In this document: positions 56,033 to 64,000 of the stretch, one piece after another
Numbering within the stretch: position 1 is the stretch's first letter
Layout: every line of letters begins with the position of its first letter
From: Erinaceus europaeus
Lineage: Eukaryota; Chordata; Mammalia; Eulipotyphla; Erinaceidae
Length of the DNA stretch: 64,000 nt
Direction: 5' to 3'
NCBI RefSeq assembly: GCF_950295315.1
Contig: NC_080171.1
Location: 110,208,378-110,272,377 of the forward strand
Notes under the pieces: model-generated
The model's database searches: none
What the model was told of the DNA's origin: nothing
What the model saw: the letters and a program-made list of their open reading frames with translations, nothing else
Program-made: the position numbers and the translations under genes

Positions 56033-56954
56033 TGATGATTCAACTATGTGTGGTAAAAATATTTGTATAATGTAAGGAAACAAGAGAGTAAGTGGTCTTT
56101 CAGGTAGATTAAATCTGGGAAGCCAGAAATAAAGTTCAGTATCCAGATGAATGTCTGTTATGAACTTCCATACTCTGCTGAGGGTGGGCAACAATCTCAG
56201 GAAGAGATGCTGGAAGAGACACGTGGGCGGCTGCTGGATTCTGAATGTCTATATATGAGATTGCACGAGTTACTCAGGAGAAGCACCACTGTTTCTGAAG
56301 CCTGAGCAAAAGCTTCCCCTGTAGTCTCCATAAGAAAAGTCAAAGTTGAAAGATTCCTTCCCTCTCCCACTCGAAATCAAATTTTGATAGATTCTGTGTG
56401 AGGCATCTAGCTCAAGCCTACATGGGGTCTTGACACACCTTTCACACTGACCACATGGAGACGGTCTGTGTGAGGGACTGAGGAGACTGGTGGGGAAAAA
56501 AAAAAACTTCCTCTTCCCACTCAGGTTGGGGGCACTTAGTCACTGTGCCTGGGTATGAGAGGGGCAGAGTACATTTAAGTACAGCATGGTTTTCCACACT
56601 TGGATTATTTCTCTGCCCAGCCACTGTAGTACTATGCCAGAGTGTCTAGGAGACCATGACTATGAGGGATATTAAAAAATCAAAATGAACAAACAAAAAA
56701 ACTCTATAACTTTGCCTCACAAGGCATTTAGTATAGCACAAAGATGGCACACCAGGCTTGGCTTTGCTTGACTTTCTGGAATGCTCACAGAAGAAAGCAC
56801 AAATGGAGTGGCAGTGTGCAAGTGCTCCCCTGATTTCACTGACGTCTGTCCTTGACGTTAACCCAGTCATGAGACTGACAGGTGGAATCCCATAGAAGAG
56901 TTATAGCTAATGGTCCTTACACTTAAGTAAATTTTGGAAACCTGGGTATAAAGT

Positions 56955-57078
56955 GATGCTTTACTGTTTACCAGAGCACCACTCAACTTTTGCTTATGGT
57001 GGTGCCAGCCATTGGACCTGGGACCTCTTTACCTCAAGCGTGAAAGTTTGCTGCGTAAACCTCTATTCTGTCTTTCTG
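56955..57078 (-). mobile_element. SINE-C, reverse
   Basis: accagagcaccactcaactt ... gcgtaaacctctattctgtc. Confidence 0.8.
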
Positions 57079-57239
57079 ACCCTTACACCATTTACCATGA
57101 CAGAGACTATCCCTCTGATTAGAGAGATACCACAGATTTCATCACTACCATCCCCCACCCCCATGAGATTAGTGTGGCATGGAATACTCTTTGGGTGACA
57201 GTACATTAATACTGGGCACATCAGACTGGCAAAATATTT

Positions 57240-57660
57240 CACATGGACACTGTCTCGGGGGGGAACAGTCAAGAGTCTGAGGGGCACCCAGGTCTATCCA
57301 TCTACTCTAGGGAGGGTCCAGCCAGGGTACCTTTCTTGGAAAGAATTCCAAGAGGCTCTGTGATCAGGTGTGCAAACTTCTTTATTATAAGGACATAAAG
57401 TCGTACAAAAGTGATATTAAAGGGCAGAACCAGCTCCTGGGGATTCACCCATGCAGAGGGTCTTTGAACCGAAAAAGGGTAGCCCTGCCCTGCCAATACC
57501 TCCCTTATCTCCCTGATCCTCACCCCACCTGAGGCTAGGTTCTTACTGATTCATTGAGAGCTCCTGACTCAGCCTCCCAGCTGTAACCAACCATCTTCCA
57601 GAACTCCCTTAAACTTCCTATCCCTGTCCTTGTCCCTAACTTCAGTGTGCTTGCTTTGTC
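57240..57660 (-). mobile_element. Probable solo LTR of an endogenous retrovirus, reverse
   Basis: Read on the minus strand it has a G-rich U3-like part, a possible TATA-type motif (ctttaatatcac), the polyadenylation signal aataaa followed by gaagtttgcacacctgatc, and a C-rich U5-like end (gactgttccc). This is the order of an LTR. No adjacent viral gene. Borders and family are uncertain. Confidence 0.5.
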
Positions 57661-57960
57661 ACACACATGACCCAGGTTTAAGCCTGCCCCCCCAGACTGA
57701 AGAAAGCTTTGGTGCTGTGATTTCTTGTGCCTCCCCCATCTCCTCCCAGCTCATTTTTAAAATTACTATTTTTTTTTTTTCCTGAATCAAAAAAAGATAA
57801 GAAGTTGAAAATAGGAGGTGAGGGAGATTGCTAATGATAACGTTATGCAGAGACTCTAAAGTCCTAGATTCAACCTCCTCACACCTACATAAATCTGAGC
57901 TGAGCTGTATCATGATTTAAAAAAGAAGAATAAAGAAAGAGAGAGAGAAAGAAAGGGAAA
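57660..57960 (+). mobile_element. SINE-B relic and SINE-C
   Basis: 57660-57760 is a fragment around the B box (acccaggtttaagcctgcc). 57815-57960 is gggagattgctaatgataac ... ctgagctgagctgtatc with a GAAA tail. Confidence 0.55.
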
Positions 57961-58662
57961 ATAAAAGAAACTTAAGGAAGTGTTTGTGATGGAAGAAACA
58001 ATGCTTTATGAATAATTTTTAAACAACCACTGGGATGTTTTTTGCTAAGGGGGTGCACAGAACTTTGGTAAAGAGTGTACTAACTTATGTACTATGTGTG
58101 GGTGTGAAATTACCTCTGACATGATGTAATTGTGTAAAATAGCGTTAAATCATTAATTAAGAATGGAAAGAAAAAGTCTCTTAAAATAACTATTTTAAGA
58201 GGCTCTTTTCCTTTAGTTTAGCTACTTCTTAACCCATGCTGGTGGCTTGTTAGGGTCAGGCATGTCTGATAGCTGGGAGTAGAGACTGAGTCCACTCACC
58301 TGATGTAATTTTTCTTACCATTATCCTGCAGTAGACTTTCTTTTTGTTCTGTCATCTGTAACAGTCATACTTCCCACAGTGAAAAATGCCTGGACCTGGA
58401 AGTAGAATTTTATGAAATTTTCCATTCAGTCTCAAAAGCTCTGTAAAAAAAACTTGGCTCATAATAAGAAAAGGCGTGAGAGACAGAATACTTCGAATCC
58501 AATAATGAAACTGTCCTTTCTCATCACATCAGCTACTAGACCCGATTTCCTCTCTATATGCTCGTAGTGATGGTTTCACTCCAGCAAACATCTTAGGTTC
58601 TGCTGGAGTCATTTATCCAGGGACTAGAACTGTGCTGTATTTTACCTTCTTGTCTCCTGTAG

Positions 58663-58758
<96 letters not shown>

Positions 58759-58847
58759 TAAGTCAGTTTTCTCTCTAACGTATTTTGTTCAGTTTCCTAT
58801 TGGTGAACAGTCAAAGTGTTCACTAGTTTATGTCCCCTCCTTTTTCT

Positions 58848-59130
58848 TTAATATTTATTTATTTATTCCCTTTTGTTGTCCCTGTTTTATTGATGCTGTT
58901 ATTGATGTTGTTATTGATGTCATCGTTGGTGGATAGGACAGAGAAATGGAGAGAGGAAGGGAAGACAGAGAGGGGGAAAGAAAGATAGACACCTGCAGAC
59001 CTGCTTCACTGCTTGTGAAGCGACTCCCCTGCAGGTGGAGAACCGAGGGCTCAAACTGGGATCCTTATGCTGGTCCTTGCGCTTTGTGCCACCTGCGCTT
59101 AACCGACTGCGCTACCGCCCGACTCCCCTG
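58848..59130 (-). mobile_element. SINE-A, reverse
   Basis: Near-intact copy, tttattcccttttgttgtcc to cgctaccgcccgactcccc, with a GATGTTGTTATT tail repeat. Confidence 0.95.
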
Positions 59131-59569
59131 GTCCCCTTTTTTAACTGAAATAAATCATTCAGATAGTTCTGGAGATCAGAAATTAACAGTTTTAGTTACC
59201 AGCATAAAACTTTCCTTTAGGTGTAGTGTAGACTTTCTCAAATCGGGGCACTGCAGTTTGTCCTTTTTTCTAAAAAAGAAAAATCTTTCTTTGAAGTCAT
59301 ATTCTCATAGGATATTTCAAATGGTTAGACACACTTGAAATAAAAAGCCACACTTGTGTTTATGCCCACCTGACTTCTTTCTGATTTTAGATCTGTCCTA
59401 AGTTACATTCGTAACTAGATATTGGATATATAATACCATTTCTTGGTTGACTGACAAGAGACAATTGCAGCAACTCTCACAAGGTGCATAACAAAACCTT
59501 CAGCTCACTTGATGCTACCTCTCTCCTTTTTATTTTTAGTTCCACAGATTATCCTTGTTTTCGTTTCTG

Positions 59570-59978
59570 TTTTGCCAACAGGATTATCTCTGGGACTAGG
59601 TGCCTGCTTGATGAATCCCCCACTCCCAGCAGCCATATTTTTCTCTTGCTTCCTCCCTTTATTTCCTCCCCTCCTTCCTTTTTCTTTTTAATTTTCTTTT
59701 TCTTTCTCTTTCCCTTTTGTTGCCCTTGTTGTTTTATTATTGTTGTAATTATTATTGTTGTTGTTATTGTTGTTGTTGGGTAGGACAGAGAGAAATGGAG
59801 AGAGGAGGGGAAGACAGAGAGGGGGAGAGAAAGATAGACACCTGCAGACCTGCTTCACCGCCTGTGAAGTGACGCCCCTGCAGTTGGGGAGCCGGGGCCT
59901 CGAACCAAGATTGTTGTTCTAGTCTCTGCGCTTGGCACCATGTGTGCTTAACCCACTGCGCTACTGCCCAGCCTCTTC
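59570..59978 (-). mobile_element. SINE-A, extended form, reverse
   Basis: Extension unit at 59575-59635 (tttgccaacaggattatctc ... ccagcagcc), a long TTTC tract, then a full body ending gctactgcccagcctc. Confidence 0.9.
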
Positions 59979-59984
59979 TTTCTT

Positions 59985-60345
59985 TTTTCTTTAAATAGAA
60001 ATTAAAGAAGAGGAGGAGAAAGACACCTACAGCACTGTCCCACTGTTCATGAAACACACACCACAAGTGAGGAACAGCAGCTTGAACCCAGATCCTTGCA
60101 CACTGCGGTGTGTGCGCTCTGCCAGGTGCACCACCCTGCTTTACAACACTTTCAGATGTTCGGAAATCAGATTTGCCAGCCACTAAATCTTTTTTTTTAA
60201 TAGTCATTTATTTATTTTGATAGGATAGTGATAAATTGAGAGGGAGGTGTGAGAGAGGAAGCGAGAAAGGGCTGTGGCCTTGCTTCACCATTTGTGAAGT
60301 TCTCCCCTGCAGGTGGGGCTTGAACCCAGGTCCTTGTGCATTAAA
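59985..60345 (-). mobile_element. Two reverse SINE-B copies
   Basis: 59985-60140 ends tgccaggtgcaccaccctgc. 60190-60345 begins aatagtcatttatttatttt and is cut at the start of the L1. Confidence 0.8.
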
Positions 60346-62075
60346 ATTAAATCAGACTTATTGAGATATGACCCATACACCGTAAAATCCATCCTTTAAC
60401 GTATACAGTTAAGTGGGGCTTAGTATATTCACGTAGCCATGCATCCATCAATGCCATTTTATTTTATTTTATTTTTACTTTATTTTGTGGCTGGGCAGTG
60501 GTACACCCAGGAGAGGGAGAGGAGACATCTACAGAACTGATCCACAGTTCATGAATCTCCCCCCCCCCCACCCCCCGGTCGTGTGAGGAGGCAACCCAGG
60601 TCTTCACATATGGTGGCCTGTGTGCACTGCCCAGTGAGCCACCACCCAGTCCCCATCAATACCATCTCATTCCAGAATATTTTTTTGTCAACCCAGAAGG
60701 AGAATTTCCTACTCTTTAACATTTACTCCCCTCTCTCTGGCAGTCATTAACCACTAATATTCCTCTACAGATGTGTCTATTGTGGTCATTTCCTACAAAG
60801 GCAATCTTGTACTCTGTGACTCTTGTGTCTGATTTCTTTCATTTAGCACAGTATTTTCAAGGTGCTTCCACATCTCCACTCCTTTCAGTACTTCGTTTCT
60901 GTGGTGGATATATTGCATTTTGATAGACATTTCAATTGTCTACACTTGGGAGTATATAAAAAAATGTATCTATTATTCCCGTGAACATCTGTATGTACAT
61001 ATGTTTTCATTTTTCTCTGATTTTGTAAAATACGTATTTACTTATTTATTTGGTAGGACAGAGAGAGATCAGGAGGGGAAGGAGAAGTAGGAAGGGGGAC
61101 AGAGAGAAACTGTTAATACTGCTCGTGAAGGCTCCACCTCCTCTCCCACGCAGGTGGGGACTCGGGGCCTTGATCTTGCGTTGTCATGTGTACACGTAAC
61201 CAGGTGCATCTCTGCCTAGCCCCTCATTTTTATTTGTATTACCCAGATCACTAGTGATGTTGAATATATCTTCATGTGCTTACCTGGTCATTTGTATGTC
61301 TTCTTTGGAGGATTATCAACTGAAATCATTCACTAATTTTAATTTGAGTTACTTGTTATAACCGAGTTGTAAAAGCTCTTTATACATTTGTAATGCCAGA
61401 TCCTTATGAAATATATGGCTTACAAACATTTCTCTTTTTGGCTTGTTGTATTAGTGTATTTTGAGGAAGTCCATTTTATTTGTTTTTATTGCTTGCATTT
61501 TTGCAGTGTGTGTCAAATCCTATCTAATTCAAGATTGCAAGAATTGTTCCTTTTTTATTTTTGAGTTTATAGCTTTTCATGGGACTTTGTTTGCTTGCTT
61601 GCTTCTTTTGCATCACCAGGACCTCAAGATGGACTTTGACATAGAGGTAGACAGAGAGATAGGCACATAGAGGCAGTGCTGAGGCTTCTTCTGGTGCTGC
61701 AGTGCCCATATGGCATGCTCACATCTCATCCATGTAAGGTACACACTTTACCACTGATCTGCCTCTCTGACCCCATGAGTGTATATATATATATCTTTTC
61801 TCTTAAATTTGGGTCTGCAATTCATTTTGAGTTAATTTTTTTTGAGTATTTAATTTAGTGGATAGAGATAGAGAAATTGATAAGGAAAAATAGAGAGGAA
61901 GAGACACCTGCAGCAGTGCTTCACCATTCTGCAGGTGGGGGCCAGAGGCCTGAACCTGGGTCGCGGTGTATTATAGCATATGCATTCAATCAGATGTACC
62001 ACCAGCCAGTGCCTTGAGCTTTTTTTTTTTTTTTTTTTTGGTGTGGTATGAAATAGAGGCGCATATTTAATTTTT
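60346..62075 (-). mobile_element. L1 3' portion, reverse, with four SINE insertions
   Basis: Reverse L1 phrases occur in order: gacttattgagatatgaccc, tagcacagtattttcaaggtg, ttcatgtgcttacctggtca, tccattttatttgttttta and ttcattttgagttaattttt. They are split by reverse SINEs at about 60440-60660, 61030-61230, 61585-61775 and 61845-62020. No ORF survives. Confidence 0.75.
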
Positions 62076-62079
62076 TTTC

Positions 62080-62240
62080 CCACATAGGACAGAGAGAAAT
62101 GGGAGTTAGAGAGGAAGGAAGATCGAGACACCTGCAGTACTGCTTCACCATTTGTGAAGCTTCCCCCCACCACAGATAGGAACCCAGGTCCTTGCATATA
62201 GTAATGTGTGTGCTTAGCAAGATGTGCCACTGCCCAGATT
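62080..62240 (-). mobile_element. SINE-B, reverse
   Basis: cacataggacagagagaaat ... agcaagatgtgccactgccc. Confidence 0.8.
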
Positions 62241-62582
62241 CTATCTTTAATTCTATTATATGTCTTCGTGATGTATGGAAAATCAGCCATAAATGTTAGA
62301 CTATCCATTCATTTTTAAGAATGAGACACTAATAAACACTCATGGGAAGCCCTGTGTCAGTGGGCTGAGTTTCCTGGCTCTGGTGGTGGTCCGTGTCGCT
62401 ACAGGATAATCAAGGCAATGACCTGTTTGTTTATTTGAGTTTCACCAAGAGGAATTCTTCAGTATGCTCAGTGAGAGTGTAAGCCTTTTTCCAGCTTTCT
62501 AGGAACTTAGTTGGAAGAGAAGGCAGGGCTCAGTGTTTTAATTATTCACAATGTAGATTTATACTTTGGAGAGTCTTTTATT

Positions 62583-62740
62583 TATTTGCTTTAAAAAATT
62601 ATTTATTAATGAGAAAGACAGGAGGAGAGAGAAAGAACCAGACATCACTCTGGTACATGTGCTGCTAGGGATTGAACTGGGGACTTCATGCTTGAGAATC
62701 TGATGTTTTATCAACTGCGCCACCTCCCAGACCACTGGAG
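62583..62740 (-). mobile_element. Old reverse SINE
   Basis: tttatttgctttaaaaaatt ... caactgcgccacctcccag; nearly the same sequence as 54495-54655. Confidence 0.75.
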
Positions 62741-63034
62741 AGGCTTTTATTGTCCTTCTCAGAGGACTTGATCTTGGAAATGTCTTCCTAGATTAGCTTT
62801 ATTTGTACCTGTGAGGAATCTCAACGGTCTTATGTTCCAGCATTCTATGTAAAGTGCCCATTGGGACTTAACTACTGCAAGCCTGCATGGGACTCAGTGT
62901 GACCCTTTGCTTCTAATTGAAAACTGCCTTTCTGTTCCAAATGTTAAGACAAAATAAGGTCCCTGCAGCCCCACGTGATGTGCTTCATAACAGTCTGATG
63001 GCTGTGATTAGAAAATGTATACATACTTATTCCT

Positions 63035-63250
63035 TTTTTAAAATATTTTTATTTTTTATTGATTAGCTAGAGACAGAGAAATTGAAAGGGGAGGAGGTGG
63101 TGTAGGGAGAGAGACAATGAGACACCTGCAACCCTGCTTCACCACTTGTGAAGCTTCCCCCTGCAGGTGGGGGCCAGGGGCTTGTACCTAGGTCCTAGCG
63201 CGCTTGAATGTGTGTGCTTAACCAGGTGTGCCAACCCCTGACCCCCTACA
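63035..63250 (-). mobile_element. SINE-B, reverse
   Basis: Full copy from ttttttaaaatatttttattt to aaccaggtgtgccaaccc. Confidence 0.9.
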
Positions 63251-63514
63251 TGCTTATATTGAGAGTTTGATGTCTGTGTGCTTTTGAAGAATGACTTTGA
63301 CTTTCACAGCAATAACACTTATTTATGGAGGCCCTTTCTTTCTTCATTTTCTTGTGATTAGCCATGACCTCAAGGCCACAGAGGTATGGACACTTAAAGT
63401 TAAGTCCTAAGAAGCAGAATCTAAACTAAATGGATTCAGAATCATAGTGAGTGATGTTGGATTTCAGAGAAAAGTCCTTGAAGCCAAATGGGAGAAATAA
63501 GAAAATATCTCATG

Positions 63515-63605
63515 TACCTCTTCTGGGCCAGGCATGGTTATTATGAATTTTACCCTGTGAGGTGAATTCTTTCCCCACTTTAGAAACAAGGAAACTAGAG
63601 CTCCT
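63515..63605 (+). mobile_element. MIR-like relic
   Basis: ctgggccaggcatggttatt, ccctgtgaggtgaattcttt and ccccactttagaaacaagga follow the 3' half of the MIR consensus. 63606-64000 is unassigned intron. Confidence 0.55.
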
Positions 63606-64000
63606 CTTTTGGTTTTGTCTTTTATATGAATTCATCTGCTTTTATGAATTTGCTTCAAGTGGTCTTTATCCCCAACCCCGGCCTGATCTACCAGCAACTT
63701 TTTTTCTGCACAGACCAGTTTTGTTCCTAAACACTAGAGAAAGCAGTTTTCTCCATCTTTTCTGACCACAGTGTATTTTTATAGAGCAGCACAGCACACA
63801 TACCAGTATTGACATCTGGCAAATCAGAAAAATGCTTGCATTGTCACATTTGTCCTAAACAACGTGTCACAGTATTTTCTGCTGTTTGCTATACCGTTCA
63901 ATTCTTCTGTGATGGTTTTTTTGTTTGTTTTTTCTTAAAATAGGTTGGCTATGACTGACAAGATTGGTCTCACAACTCTCAGTAACTCAGTTTTTTGTTT

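Overview
This window is mammalian nuclear DNA, most likely from a hedgehog (Erinaceidae). It is AT-rich, packed with interspersed repeats, and its real genes are split into short exons with GT/AG borders. The organism call rests on the dominant repeat, a tRNA-derived SINE present in dozens of copies, which resembles the ERI-type SINEs described from hedgehogs. Three forms are used below. SINE-A has a head containing gtcgggcggtagcgcag and a CAA/ATAA-rich tail, sometimes extended by a unit read as caggagcagtggat. SINE-B has a head containing ggtggtggcgcacctgg and ends in tctatccaataaataaa. SINE-C is short, reads agatagcataatggttatgc, and ends near gagcagtgctctggt. 'Retroposon R' is a fourth abundant element: non-coding, A-tailed, variably 5'-truncated, and not named here.

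Right part (51.3-64 kb, + strand): the 5' part of SPTLC1, the LCB1 subunit of serine palmitoyltransferase. A TATA-less CpG-island promoter leads into coding exon 1 (51497-51553), exon 2 (55838-55945) and exon 3 (58663-58757). Together they encode residues 1-86 plus two bases of codon 87. Exon 4 and later lie beyond the window.

Left part (6.7-30.3 kb, - strand): a second spliced gene that I do not recognise. Six exons (26038-25945, 25004-24868, 23980-23916, 19985-19854, 16255-16179, and 6904 to about 6668) each have one open frame and join with matching codon phases. The product is a coiled-coil segment followed by a basic, Ser/Thr-rich tail. A seventh exon (30266-30176) fits in phase and an eighth candidate lies at 32916-32863. 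The 5' end of this gene was not found.

Everything else is repeats and unassigned non-coding sequence: L1 fragments of several ages, a reverse-oriented MaLR-type LTR element (12.2-14.7 kb), a Tigger-like DNA transposon (42.6-43.1 kb), a hAT-type MITE with a perfect 8-bp target duplication (2091-2296), a 73-bp mariner-type MITE (8047-8119), a probable solo LTR in SPTLC1 intron 2, MIR-like relics and microsatellites. Nearly all long ORFs in the window are read-through of SINEs. Repeat-family calls come from recognising sequence patterns, not from a database search, and most repeat borders are good to about 10-20 bases.
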